Shown here: positions 53,624 to 62,989 of the stretch, in pieces | How positions within the stretch are numbered: position 1 is the first letter of the stretch | How the letters are laid out: each line of letters starts with the position of its first letter | NCBI GenBank assembly: GCA_963851415.1 | Contig: CAWKPF010000002.1 | Span: forward strand, 2,356,001 to 2,420,000 | DNA: 64,000 bases | Direction: 5' to 3' | Origin: CAWKPF01 sp963851415 | GTDB lineage: Bacteria > Acidobacteriota > Thermoanaerobaculia > Multivoradales > Multivoraceae | Notes under the pieces: model-generated | Databases searched by the model: none | Seen by the model: only the letters and a program-made list of their open reading frames with translations | Told to the model about the DNA's origin: nothing | Position numbers and translations under genes: made by a program

Positions 53624-53644
53624 GGGCGTTTCCCCTCTGGCGAC

Positions 53645-54214
53645 TCAGTCGGAGGTGTTGGAGTCGTCGACCCAGACTCGAACCGTGGTTTCGTCATCGC
53701 GCACGGTGACCATATCGCCGTCGCCGTGCTCGGCCAGAGCCCGCACCGCAGCCGCCAGATCGAGCCTCCCGTTCTCACCCGAGAACAGCGCATCGATCAC
53801 CGCGAGCGGGAACCGCACGTTGACCTCGGCTCCGTCGCCCCCGCGCTCGACGGTCTGGGCAACGAAGTAGTCACCCTCTTTGCGCACCTCGACGGTGTCA
53901 TCGTGCTCACGCACGGTGACATAGGTCGCATCGGGACCGTTGCGCATCTCCTCCCAGAGCTGCCGAAGGTCCTCGACATCGATGTCGGAGTCGTTGAGCC
54001 CGAGTCGGACTTCCTCTTCGACTTCCGCTGGAATGAGGCGCAGAGCGGACTCGATCAGATCGAGCGGCAGATTGACCATCACCTCCGCACCGTCGATCTC
54101 GTCGACGCGGACGTGGAACCAGCGCTCGGCTGCGGGCGCCGCCGCCGCGACGAGCCCGAGCATCAAGGTGAAGGCCAGGGACAGGATCAGGGTTCGGCTC
54201 TTTCTTTGGGTCAT
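53645..54214 (-). CDS. Secreted protein with repeated beta modules
   Basis: The 189-residue protein has a signal peptide (LILSLAFTLMLGLVAAAAPAAE). The mature part repeats a module: WFHVRVDEIDGAEVMVNLPL then IESAL; YVTVREHDDTVEVRKEGD with VNVRFPLAVIDAL; and a last short MVTVRDDETTVRVWVDD. The family is not known to me. The ATG at 54214 has GGAG seven nt upstream; the GTG at 54238 sits too close to its own GGAGGGA. It probably forms an envelope pair with the downstream gene. Confidence 0.68.
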   Translation of the reverse strand: MTQRKSRTLILSLAFTLMLGLVAAAAPAAERWFHVRVDEIDGAEVMVNLPLDLIESALRLIPAEVEEEVRLGLNDSDIDVEDLRQLWEEMRNGPDATYVTVREHDDTVEVRKEGDYFVAQTVERGGDGAEVNVRFPLAVIDALFSGENGRLDLAAAVRALAEHGDGDMVTVRDDETTVRVWVDDSNTSD

Positions 54215-54518
54215 CGCGTGGCTCCGGCTGTTTTTCACTCCCTCCAGGGATACGCAGCAACGGTGGAGGGAATTCGCAAAGGATGAGGGCCTGCTGGGGA
54301 CCTCGTTGCTTCACACACAAAGACGAAGCAGCAGGGGAAAATGTTTCGTCCGGTTCTCCGTCATCTCACAGAAAGAGGCGATTCCGCTCCGAGGCGCCCC
54401 CGCCGGGGAGCGGCGAGCACGGCTCCTCTACCTCGAGGAGCCTCGAACCCGGGGGACGATATGACAGACTCCGGCTACACCCCGCCGCCCCTCTCCACTC
54501 GCCGATCGGAGACCAGCG
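54215..54518. other. 304-bp divergent intergenic region with hairpin
   Basis: No gene is visible. A perfect 8-bp hairpin GGCTCCTC (54421-54428), loop TACCTC, GAGGAGCC (54435-54442) lies about 77 bp before the SYLF-protein start; a second weaker inverted pair CCCTCCA/TGGAGGG lies near 54241-54269. The region must carry promoters for both divergent genes; I see no strong boxes. Confidence 0.5.
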
Positions 54519-55097
54519 ATGATCCCTCTCTCCCGACACACCACGGCCTTGCTCGGAGCCGCGCTCGCCACCTTCCTCAGCACCTCCGTGGCCCTGGCTC
54601 AGGACAGCCGCAAAGATCTCAAGCAGGAAACGAAACGCCTCGCCCTCGACGAGATGTCGAACGAGACCCTCGAGAAAGTGCTCTCGACCGACGAGCGGGC
54701 CAGACTCCTGTACGACAACTCCTATGGCTGGGCCGCCTTCGACAATGTGAAGGTCCAGTTCGCGATCGCCGGCGGCGGCGGTCAGGGAGTCGCGGTGGTC
54801 AAGGAGACGGGAGAGCGAACCTACATGAACATGGGCACCGCCGGCATCGGGCTCGGCATCGGCATGAAGCAGTACCAGGTGCTGTTCCTGTTCGAAACCG
54901 CTTCCGCCCTCGACAACTTCATCAATGCCGGCTGGGAGGCCGAGGCCTCTGCCAGCGCTACCGCCGATGAGCGGGGGGTCGGCGCCGCGACCAGCTTCAA
55001 CGATGGCGTGGCGTACTACATGCTCACGGACAACGGCTTGATGGCCGGGGCCGATATTTCCGGCACCAAGTACTGGAAGGACGGCAAGCTCAACTGA
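54519..55097 (+). CDS. YSC84/SYLF-domain secreted protein
   Basis: The 192-residue protein has a signal peptide (ALLGAALATFLSTSVALA) and a SYLF (YSC84-like) domain with LLYDNSYGWAAFDNVKVQF and the glycine-rich block TAGIGLGIGMKQYQVLFLFE. SYLF proteins bind phosphoinositide lipids in eukaryotes; bacterial ones are periplasmic and of unknown role. It ends KYWKDGKLN and is followed by the GT39 gene with 41 bp gap. Confidence 0.82.
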   Translation: MIPLSRHTTALLGAALATFLSTSVALAQDSRKDLKQETKRLALDEMSNETLEKVLSTDERARLLYDNSYGWAAFDNVKVQFAIAGGGGQGVAVVKETGERTYMNMGTAGIGLGIGMKQYQVLFLFETASALDNFINAGWEAEASASATADERGVGAATSFNDGVAYYMLTDNGLMAGADISGTKYWKDGKLN

Positions 55098-55138
55098 GTA
55101 TCGGCACGGAGGAGGCCGCGCAGCGCCGGCGCTACTGG

Positions 55139-56650
55139 ATGGTAGTGCTCGCCTTGATGGCGGTGCACGCCGCGGTTGCGCTCGCCTTTCCGATCTCCGG
55201 GGACGAGGCGTACTACTGGGACTGTGCCCGACATCTCGACTGGAGCACCTTCGATCAGCCACCCCTGGCAATCTGGACGATCGCCGCAGCCCGCTGGGTG
55301 CTGGGCGACAGCCAGCTGGCGGTCCGGGCTCCGGCCTTGCTCGCGGGGTTGATCATCGCGGTGACCCTTCTTCCCCTGGTTCGAAGGCTCGGGGGTAGCG
55401 TCCGCGACACCACCCGCGTCTGGCTCTGGCTGCACGTGCTGCCCCTGTTCGCGCTCGGTCTCTCCTACGCCTCGACCGACGTCGCGATGGCGGCCGCGTA
55501 CGTCGTCGCGATTCTGGCCATCGTGGCCATCGTGCAGGGTCGGCGCGCGGCCTGGTGGGGTCTCGGCATCGCGCTCGGTCTCGGGTTTCTCGCCAAGTAT
55601 CCGATCATCACGGCCCTCCTGCCCGCCTCGGTCGCGCTGCTCTCCCCTCGGGTGCGAGCGGACCTGCGCACCCCCGTACCCTGGCTGGCGGCGCTGCTCT
55701 CGTTTCTCCTGACCCTGCCGGTGTGGATCTGGGGGGCGCGCAACCAGTGGGACAATCTGGCCTTCCAGTTGAGTTGGCGACACTCTCCCCGCGGGCTCAC
55801 CTCGAAGTATCTGCTCGAGTTCATCGGCGCCAACATCGGGCTCGCGTCTCCGGTGCTGGCGGTGCTCCTGATCGGCGGCCTCTGGCGGGCACTCGGACAC
55901 CGCGAGGTGGAGTGGCGCGTCCTGGTCGCCGCCGCTCTCGCCCCCTTCCTCTTCTTCGGCTTCGTCGCCCTGCGCACCCGGGTCGGGGCGCATTGGGGAG
56001 CCCCGGGCCTCGTCATCCTGGTCGTGCTCTTCGTTCTGACCGGCTTCGGGGGCCCGCGGGTCCGACGGATCGCCGCCGCGGTGGGCGTGGTGCTCTCCGC
56101 GAGTGTCCTCACGCTGCTCGCGGCACCGGGACTGGCGGCCGGCTTCGACTGGGCCTACGAAGAGCGCTCCGACAAGATCCGCACGTCGAAACTGGTGCGC
56201 ATCGTCGGCAACGAGGCAATCGCAGCCGCCGTCGAAGCCCGACGCGATGCATGGGCCGAGGAGCTCGGTGTGCCAAACCGTGAGATCTACATCGGCTCGG
56301 AGAGCTACTCCGCTGTGCACCTTCTCGCCTTCTACTCCGGTGGCCGCCTCGACACCCGCCTGGTCCGCCTCACTGCCGGACAGCACGGCCTCGCTTCGCT
56401 GTACTGGTACGAGGAGGACGAGTTCCGCGAACGGCGATTTCTGATGGTGAGCGAGAAGAGCGACTGGCGACTGCCGCTACTGGTGGACGAGATCCACGAG
56501 CACTTCGGCCAGGTCGAAGAGGCTCCTCCCATCGTGGTCGACACCGGGAAACTCGGCTCCCGCACCCTGAGGGTGTGGCACTGCTCGGAGCCCCTCGATC
56601 CGGCGCTGATGTTCACCCGCGAAGCGGTGCGCGCCGAGCAGGCCTTTTGA
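55139..56650 (+). CDS. ArnT-like glycosyltransferase family 39 membrane protein
   Basis: The 503-residue protein has the GT39/PMT signature ISGDEAYYWDCARHLDWSTF (residues about 18-37), in which the Asp-Glu pair is catalytic, then 10 or more membrane segments and a soluble C-terminal part of about 150 residues. It should transfer a sugar from a polyprenyl donor to a lipid or protein on the outer face of the inner membrane. The start is uncertain: the ATG at 55139 has a GGAGGAGG 23 nt away, and a basic stretch (QRRRYW) just upstream is in frame, so an unusual start near 55095 is possible. Confidence 0.82.
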   Translation: MVVLALMAVHAAVALAFPISGDEAYYWDCARHLDWSTFDQPPLAIWTIAAARWVLGDSQLAVRAPALLAGLIIAVTLLPLVRRLGGSVRDTTRVWLWLHVLPLFALGLSYASTDVAMAAAYVVAILAIVAIVQGRRAAWWGLGIALGLGFLAKYPIITALLPASVALLSPRVRADLRTPVPWLAALLSFLLTLPVWIWGARNQWDNLAFQLSWRHSPRGLTSKYLLEFIGANIGLASPVLAVLLIGGLWRALGHREVEWRVLVAAALAPFLFFGFVALRTRVGAHWGAPGLVILVVLFVLTGFGGPRVRRIAAAVGVVLSASVLTLLAAPGLAAGFDWAYEERSDKIRTSKLVRIVGNEAIAAAVEARRDAWAEELGVPNREIYIGSESYSAVHLLAFYSGGRLDTRLVRLTAGQHGLASLYWYEEDEFRERRFLMVSEKSDWRLPLLVDEIHEHFGQVEEAPPIVVDTGKLGSRTLRVWHCSEPLDPALMFTREAVRAEQAF

Positions 56651-56755
56651 TTCCGACGGATCCGAATCGCCGAGGCCACTGACCCCGAAGTCCGTGCTCG
56701 GGCGGAGCCCGGGCGGCGCAACGGCGCTACACTGAGCTCTGGGGAGGCCAATCCC

Positions 56756-58009
56756 ATGTCAGAGCTCGCCATCGACCCGTCCTACCAGTACTTCGCCCTG
56801 GCCCTCGGCCTCGGACTGCTGGTCGGACTGCAGCGCGAGCGCAGGGGCTCGAGACTGGCCGGTGTGCGCACCTTTCCGCTGGTTACCATCCTCGGCACCC
56901 TCACCGGAACCCTGGCCGAGGCGCTGGGAAACGGCATGGTCTACTGGGCGCTGGGGTCGCTCGCGGTACTGATCGCCATCGCCGATGTCACCGACCTCCG
57001 GGTCCGTGGCAAAGAAGCCGACCCGGGGATGACGACCGAGGTGGCCCTCCTGGTGATGTTCGGGGTCGGGGTGCTGACCTCTCAGGGCTCGCTGGCGCTC
57101 GCCGCCGTGATCGGCGGCACGACGGCGGTGTTGCTCTACGTCAAGGACCAGCTGCATGGCTTCGCCGCTCGCCTCGGACCGCGCGACGCCCGTGCCATCA
57201 TGCAGTTCGTCGTCGTGACGCTGGTCGTGCTCCCGATCCTTCCCAACCGGACCTTTGGCCCGTACGACGTGCTCAATCCGCGCCAGATCTGGTGGATGGT
57301 GGTGTTGATCGTCAGTCTCAGCCTGGCCGGCTACGTCGCCACACGGCTGTCCGGTGAGCGCACGGGAAGTCTGCTGGGCGGCGCACTGGGAGGACTCATC
57401 TCGAGCACGGCCACCACGGTCAGCTTCGCTCGGCGAAGCGCTGGCTCGAGCGCAGCCGTGCCCCTGGCAGCGATCGCCATCCTGATCGCGAGCGCCGTCA
57501 TGATGCTCCGGGTGCTGATCGAAGTGGCCGTCGTCGCCCCGCAGCAATTCCTGGAGATGGCCTGGCCGATCGCGATCTCGGGAGGGGTTCTGGCGCTACT
57601 CGGCATGATCACCTGGCGGAGGACTCGAGACGAGGCCATCGAAGTCGCCGAGCCGCGCAACCCGGCCGAGCTCGGCTCGGCGCTCATCTTCGGCGGTCTC
57701 TACGCTCTCGTGATCTTCCTGATTGCCGCGATGCAGGACCGCTTCGGCTCCTCCGGTCTGTACGCCGTGGCCGCCTTTTCGGGACTGACCGACATGGACG
57801 CCATCACCCTCTCCTCCGCTCAGATGGTGCGGGCGGACCGGCTCGATCCCTCGACCGCCTGGCGTCTGGTACTGGTGGCTGCCTCGGCCAACATGCTCTT
57901 CAAGGGAGCCATCGTGGCCTTGCTCGGCAGCAGACAGCTGACCGCGAGGATCGCGGGGCTCTTCACCGTGTTCGTGATCGGAAACGCCCTGCTGCTGTGG
58001 CTGTGGTGA
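56756..58009 (+). CDS. MgtC/DUF4010 family membrane protein
   Basis: The 417-residue protein has the MgtC-type N-terminal block ALGLGLLVGLQRERRG (near residues 15-30), TFPLVTILGTLTGTLA, and a DUF4010 C-terminal half with LGGLISSTATTVSFARRS and FSGLTDMDAITLSSAQM. About 11-13 membrane segments are visible. The family is a predicted transporter of unknown substrate. It is convergent with a frameshifted gene whose 3' end is 6 bp away. Confidence 0.85.
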   Translation: MSELAIDPSYQYFALALGLGLLVGLQRERRGSRLAGVRTFPLVTILGTLTGTLAEALGNGMVYWALGSLAVLIAIADVTDLRVRGKEADPGMTTEVALLVMFGVGVLTSQGSLALAAVIGGTTAVLLYVKDQLHGFAARLGPRDARAIMQFVVVTLVVLPILPNRTFGPYDVLNPRQIWWMVVLIVSLSLAGYVATRLSGERTGSLLGGALGGLISSTATTVSFARRSAGSSAAVPLAAIAILIASAVMMLRVLIEVAVVAPQQFLEMAWPIAISGGVLALLGMITWRRTRDEAIEVAEPRNPAELGSALIFGGLYALVIFLIAAMQDRFGSSGLYAVAAFSGLTDMDAITLSSAQMVRADRLDPSTAWRLVLVAASANMLFKGAIVALLGSRQLTARIAGLFTVFVIGNALLLWLW

Positions 58010-58015
58010 GGGCTC

Positions 58016-58566
58016 TCAGCCGATCCCGCCGCCCGGACCGCCGCCCTCGAGGACTGCGGCCGACACCACGTTCTGGAACAGATCGGAGTCGGTGGGAGCC
58101 CGCTCCGCTCGGCTCGCGACTCGACTCCCGCTGCCCTCTTCCCCCAGCCAGACACCGAGCAGATCGACGGCTGGATCCACCCAGAAGAGGAACTTCTGCT
58201 CGCTCTGCGAGCAGCCGTCGAGGAAGCGCGCGAACTGACCCGAGTTGCCGCTGGGCAGCTCGAGAAATCGCATCGACTGACCCACGTGGAGCTTCGACCA
58301 GTCCTCCTCGCGAGTCGATGGCCCTCTTCGAGCAGGGCTTTGAGAATCCAGGTCGAACCGATCGAGAGGGGGGCCGCCTGCGCTGCTATCAGCCCCAGTC
58401 GCTCTTCGCTCAGCTCGGGCGACGGCTCGAGTCGCAACAAAAGAGCCTCGAGCACAGCCGTGTCCTTTCCGTCGAACTCTGACAGGCGGCCTCCGATCTG
58501 CATCTTCTTCGCGGGCTTCGGCACCAGACGATAGTAACGGCCGACCGACGAGCTCCCGACGGCCAC
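58016..58566 (-). pseudogene. Frameshifted gene of unknown function
   Basis: Two frames on the minus strand read as one protein. From 58566 to about 58300 the frame encodes YYRLVPKPAKKMQIGGRL and STWILKALLEEGHRLA; from about 58300 to 58016 a different frame encodes EEDWSKLHVGQSMRFLELP, GCSQSEQKFLFWVDPAV and ends GGGPGGGIG. Both halves have typical codon use. The switch lies around GCGAGGAGGACT (a -1 shift at the AGG AGG pair, near 58303-58314). I do not recognise the family. It may be a true pseudogene, an assembly error, or a rare programmed shift. Confidence 0.6.
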
Positions 58567-58589
58567 TGACGGTTGGCTACACTCGGTGT

Positions 58590-60407
58590 ATGTCCACCTG
58601 CAAGAAGCTCGTCATGTGGGCGACGGTCGCATCGCTCGCTCTCTCCCCACTCGCGGTTCTCGCCGCCGAGACCGAAAGCGAGACCTCCCCCTCGCCGAAC
58701 CTGAGCCCGGAGGCCTGGCGAGCGGACTACGACCGTTTCATGGAGGCACAGCTGGTCGAGCGCAGCAAGGCCGGCGTGGCCTCGGGGCGCAACGGCGCCG
58801 TGACCGTGGCCTATAACGGCCTCGCCGCGCGCGCCGGACTCGCGGCGCTCGAGCAGGGCGGCAACGCCATGGATGCGCTCCTCACCGCTGCGGTGGCTCA
58901 AGTCGCGCTCACCGCCGGCGCACCGATCAGCTACTTCGGGATCCTGTCCCTCGTCTACTACGACGCAGAGACGAAGTCCGTGCACACCATGAACGCCGAG
59001 TGGAACACCGTGATCGGAGAGACGAGCCCGATGACGATCCCGGGCGGCATCGACATGGCGAGTGAGGAAGGGATCCTGGGAGCGAATCCGAGCGGCCGCA
59101 CGGCTCTCGTGGGCGGATTCATGAAGGGGGTTGGCGCGGCGCACGAGCGCTTCGGCAAGCTCCCCTTCGTACAGATCTTCGCCCCAGCGATCTACGTCGC
59201 CGAGGAGGGAATGCCAATCTCGAAGAAGATGGCCGGCTACTGGGAGATGCGGACCCCAGACCTGGCGCGCCTGCCCGAGACCAGGGCCACCCTGCTCAAA
59301 CCCGACGGTTCCCCCTACACCGCCGGCGACACATTCCGGCAACCCGCTCTGGCCAAGACTCTTCGCGCCGTGGCCGAAGAGGGGGTCGACTACATGTACA
59401 CCGGCCCGTGGGCGAGGAAACTCGTCGACGCGGTGCAGGCGGACGGCGGCAAGATGACGCTCGAGGACCTCGCCTCTTACGAGGTAGCCTGGGACGACCC
59501 GTTGGTCGCCGACCTCGGTGACGGCTACCGCGTCTACACGAACCCCTCACCCAACAACGGCGGCGTCGCCCTGATCGAAGCACAGCGACTGGCGCGGGCC
59601 TCGGGCATGCTCAAGGACGGACACTGGACCGAGTCGGGGGAGGGTCTGCGCAAAGCCCTCGACATCACCCAGCTCTACGTCCTCGATTTCCTCCCCAACG
59701 CCACTCTCGCGCAGTTGTACCCAGATGTGGAGTTCACCCCAGAAGCGCGCGTCACGGAGGAGAACGCCGCGAAGCTGTGGCAGCACGTCGAATCGGGAAA
59801 ACGCCTCATGCAATGGAACATCACCCGGGACAGCCCCCCCAAACACTCCGACGACGTGGTCGCCATCGACCAGTGGGGCAACATCGCCGCGATCACGCAG
59901 AGCATCAATTGTGTGATCTGGGGCAAGACTGGGATCGTGGTCGACGGCATCACGATCGGCGACCCGGCCTCCTTCCAGCAGATGCAGATCCAACGCGCCG
60001 GCCCCGGTCAGCGTCTCGAGTCCCCCACCGAGACCGGCATCCTGTTCAGGGGCAACGACCCCGTGCTCGGGTTCGCCTCGATGGGATCGGGGCTCCACCA
60101 GCGGACCTTCCAGGGGCTGCTCAACTTCATGCACTACGGCATGACCGTCGATGAGGCGATCGACACCGCCGACTTCTACATGCCGCTCTCCGATCCCGCG
60201 ACCCTCAAGCTCACATTGCGCGTGCCGAAGGGTCGCTTCCCGAAGGAAGTGCTCGACGGCACGGGTCTCGCCTACGAGGAGCTCGATCCCACGAGCGCTC
60301 GCTTCGGGGGAGAGGGCATCTGGATCGCGATCAGTCGAGACCCGGTCACGGGAGAGCTGCGCGCCGCCTCGCACAACCGTAACAACAGCGCTGCCGTCGC
60401 CTTCTGA
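58590..60407 (+). CDS. Gamma-glutamyltranspeptidase-like protein, divergent
   Basis: The 605-residue protein has an export signal (VASLALSPLAVLAA) and the GGT fold: NGLAARAGLAALEQGGNAMDALL, TALVGGFMKGVGAAHERFGKL, YRVYTNPSPNNGGVAL, and VDGITIGDPASFQQMQ. GGTs self-cleave at a conserved Thr in a T-T-H motif. At the equivalent place here stands HSDDVVAIDQWGN with Ser420 and no T-T-H, so self-cleavage and activity are uncertain. It should be periplasmic. The true substrate is unknown. Confidence 0.82.
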   Translation: MSTCKKLVMWATVASLALSPLAVLAAETESETSPSPNLSPEAWRADYDRFMEAQLVERSKAGVASGRNGAVTVAYNGLAARAGLAALEQGGNAMDALLTAAVAQVALTAGAPISYFGILSLVYYDAETKSVHTMNAEWNTVIGETSPMTIPGGIDMASEEGILGANPSGRTALVGGFMKGVGAAHERFGKLPFVQIFAPAIYVAEEGMPISKKMAGYWEMRTPDLARLPETRATLLKPDGSPYTAGDTFRQPALAKTLRAVAEEGVDYMYTGPWARKLVDAVQADGGKMTLEDLASYEVAWDDPLVADLGDGYRVYTNPSPNNGGVALIEAQRLARASGMLKDGHWTESGEGLRKALDITQLYVLDFLPNATLAQLYPDVEFTPEARVTEENAAKLWQHVESGKRLMQWNITRDSPPKHSDDVVAIDQWGNIAAITQSINCVIWGKTGIVVDGITIGDPASFQQMQIQRAGPGQRLESPTETGILFRGNDPVLGFASMGSGLHQRTFQGLLNFMHYGMTVDEAIDTADFYMPLSDPATLKLTLRVPKGRFPKEVLDGTGLAYEELDPTSARFGGEGIWIAISRDPVTGELRAASHNRNNSAAVAF

Positions 60408-60536
60408 CGGCTCGAGATCCACGCTCAAGACCCGTGTCGTGGAGCTGCCAGAGATTCAGCGCGTCCCCCCCGACATCGACGTGGCGGCGTCGATGGAACA
60501 GGGAGCCTCGCCATCAGCAGGTGCGGGTTCACTCGT

Positions 60537-62327
60537 TCAGAAGTCGACCGTGCTCTGGCAGCAGCGGTAACCGCCGGTCGGCAGAATCGGATAGGAGATC
60601 GAGAACGGCAGGCCCGGTGGGATGGAGAGCAGGGGGCTCAGGTCGATGGAGATCGGAGGCCACGGGGTGTCGAAGACCTGCCGGGTCGGGCTATTGGCCG
60701 AGGCGATGACGCCGCCTCCCTGAAGCCAGTCTCCCTGCTGGCAGCCGAGGCTCGAGGGGGGCGCACCATTCGCCAACTGGAAGATCTCGGGGGCCGAGCA
60801 GACGTGCCCTCCGAGCCCGGCACACACCGTTTCCGCGACGGCGTAGTCGAAGGTCTGATCGATTCCTGCGAAGACGGGGGGCATCGTCTCGATCGTGTGC
60901 TCCACATACTCTTCTCTCAGCTCGGGCAGATTGCACATGATCGAGAGCGAGTCGGGATTCTCGACGATCACTTCCGCCAGGTCGACCACGTTGGCGAAGG
61001 GGGCGAAGTCGAGGTTGCTCCAGCTGTTCGGGAGGTTGAGATTCCCGATGTTGACCGGGTTGGTCGGCCAGCAGTCGCCCGGACAGGCCTCGCCGTCGAT
61101 GGTGTTGAACATCGGGTTGACGCCATCTTCGACGAAGTTGTCGAAGCTGTTGAACAGGCTGTCGATCGCGCCGAAGGCCGAGCCCAGCGTGTTCTCCATC
61201 AGTACCTCGACGTCCGTGAGGGCCTTCTTGATCGGTGCCGTGTTGACGTCGATCGGTCCGCGCTCGAAGTACGCGGGGGAGCTCTTCGGCATGTTGGCCC
61301 ACATGTCGCAGAGGGCCTGGACCTGATCGGCGACCATCTGCTGGAAGTAGACCGTCTTCACGGTCTGGATCTTGCGTCCCGTGGCGCAGATTCTCTGCGT
61401 CTTGCCGTTCTGCTCGGGGAAGACCCGCTCGACGACGTCGAAGGGGGCCTCGCACTGCTCGAGCCCTCCGACCTCGGTGGCGAGATCGGCGAGGTCCGAA
61501 GACAGGGCCGCGAGATCGACCTGTGAAGCGGCACCGAGCTTGGTGCGTGCCGCCGCCGCGTTGACGGCACCGGTGCCGCCCTTGCCCACGCCCAGAGTCG
61601 TGCTCAGCGTCGCGGCGGAGCCGGCGATGTCGATGCCAGCCGTGCCGCTTGCCAGCTTTCCGGGGTCGAGGTCGGTGAGCAGGGAACCGTCGCCGGCGTA
61701 TCCCTGGGCACTGATCAGCCCCTCGACGCTGAAGGTAGCGCCCGGCGCTCCTCGCACGCCCGATCTGGCACTCTTGCGGACGGTCCCGCGGTCGGGCGCC
61801 GTCTGGGAACGGGCCGTCCGGGTCCCTTCGCGTGGTTCTGCGTCTTTCGCTTCGAGGTATCGCTGGACGACTGCGACAGCCGTCTCCAGATCGGGCTCGC
61901 TCGTCGCAGAGGCGACCCGAAAGAGGCTGGGCTCGGACCAGTCGGAAGAATCCAGCGAGCCCCCGGCCTCGGGGCGCAGAGCACGAATCGACCAGGCGTA
62001 GTCGGCCTCGTCGAGACAGCGCTCGAGCGACGGCGTCCACGATCGGGCCTGACCGGGAAGCCGCTGCGCGAGCACGCGCTGCGCCCTGCCGTCCTCTTCG
62101 TCGCTGAAGCGGTAGACCACCAGCTCGTAGCTGTCGGCCTGCTCGACCGCACCCCAGCTGAAGGTCGGGCAGGCCGCGGCCGTAGCTGCTCCGCTGGCCC
62201 GCCCCGGAGAGACCGCCAGGGGGACCTCGGAAGCCGCCACCAGGTTGCCGAAGGTGAACGACACGAAGACACAGAAGAGCAGGGTGTTGCGGAGCACGGT
62301 GGGCGTCCTTTCGTGGGGGGAGCTCAT
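60537..62327 (-). CDS. Secreted protein with tail-fibre-like repeat block
   Basis: The 596-residue protein has a signal (LLFCVFVSFTFGNLVAA), an FN3-like domain (residues about 40-135, CPTFSWGAVEQADSYELVVYR), then a linker and a block typical of phage tail-fibre or trimeric adhesin repeats: ISAQGYAGDGSLLTDLDPGKL, GTAGIDIAGSAATL and GVGKGGTGAVNAAAART. The C-terminal half (from about 290) is Cys-containing and unfamiliar, ending RCCQSTVDF. The start at 62327 is fixed by the ATGA overlap with the upstream gene. It probably acts outside the cytoplasmic membrane. Confidence 0.75.
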   Translation of the reverse strand: MSSPHERTPTVLRNTLLFCVFVSFTFGNLVAASEVPLAVSPGRASGAATAAACPTFSWGAVEQADSYELVVYRFSDEEDGRAQRVLAQRLPGQARSWTPSLERCLDEADYAWSIRALRPEAGGSLDSSDWSEPSLFRVASATSEPDLETAVAVVQRYLEAKDAEPREGTRTARSQTAPDRGTVRKSARSGVRGAPGATFSVEGLISAQGYAGDGSLLTDLDPGKLASGTAGIDIAGSAATLSTTLGVGKGGTGAVNAAAARTKLGAASQVDLAALSSDLADLATEVGGLEQCEAPFDVVERVFPEQNGKTQRICATGRKIQTVKTVYFQQMVADQVQALCDMWANMPKSSPAYFERGPIDVNTAPIKKALTDVEVLMENTLGSAFGAIDSLFNSFDNFVEDGVNPMFNTIDGEACPGDCWPTNPVNIGNLNLPNSWSNLDFAPFANVVDLAEVIVENPDSLSIMCNLPELREEYVEHTIETMPPVFAGIDQTFDYAVAETVCAGLGGHVCSAPEIFQLANGAPPSSLGCQQGDWLQGGGVIASANSPTRQVFDTPWPPISIDLSPLLSIPPGLPFSISYPILPTGGYRCCQSTVDF

Positions 62328-62803
62328 TTCAGGGGGCCGGTGGGGCCGCGGCCGACGACGCTCGACCATGCGGACGTCGTTCCCGCATCGAAACCATCGG
62401 CGAAGATCTCGCTGCACACGAGTGTCGGGTCTTTCTCGAGATGCACGTTCGTCGCGCTCACCTGCGAGGCTCCGAGGACAGCCATCGCCTCCCCGACGCA
62501 GGCGGTCTTCATGTCAAAGTTCCTCAGCACCACCGGACCGCCTTCCGATTCGATCCGGAGCGAGCCGGCGATGATGGTCGTGTCCTCCGCAGGACCGGCC
62601 AGAGTGAGACCTCGACCGACGGTGATCGCTTCGGTGTAGGTACCGGCCGAGAGCTGGACCGTGGTGCACGATCCGTCGAGCACGGCACTCTGAATGGTCG
62701 CGTGGGAGCCGGGCACACTGCAGATCTCTGCAGCGTGTGCAGCTGGGGCCGTCGCAGCCAGAGCGACCATCGATAGCCGAGCAAGACGTGAGTTTCTGAG
62801 CAT
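62324..62803 (-). CDS. Secreted beta-helix-like protein with IFADGF tail
   Basis: The 159-residue protein has a signal (ARLSMVALAATAPAAHA), then short parallel-helix-like rungs (ATIQSAVLDGSCTTVQLSAG, GRGLTLAGPAEDTTIIAGSL), and a tail containing EIFADGFDAGTTSAWS. The IFADGF.G...W tail is a recurring short motif at the ends of secreted proteins in several phyla. AGGAGG lies 4-5 nt before the ATG. It overlaps the following gene by 4 bp. Confidence 0.78.
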   Translation of the reverse strand: MLRNSRLARLSMVALAATAPAAHAAEICSVPGSHATIQSAVLDGSCTTVQLSAGTYTEAITVGRGLTLAGPAEDTTIIAGSLRIESEGGPVVLRNFDMKTACVGEAMAVLGASQVSATNVHLEKDPTLVCSEIFADGFDAGTTSAWSSVVGRGPTGPLK

Positions 62804-62989
62804 CAGGCCTCCTGACAAAGCGGTAGAGAAGCTCGCTGGTCCAGAAAGCGTCGTTGTTCGGCGAAAAGGATCACCCGGCGCTATCTCGAGAAGACCAAGC
62901 GCTCGAGACGACCAACGTCATGGGCAACAAGGAGGCGCGAAGTGGAGCCCCGAATCGAGGTTCTGGTGGCCAAGAAGCTGGTCGGCATG

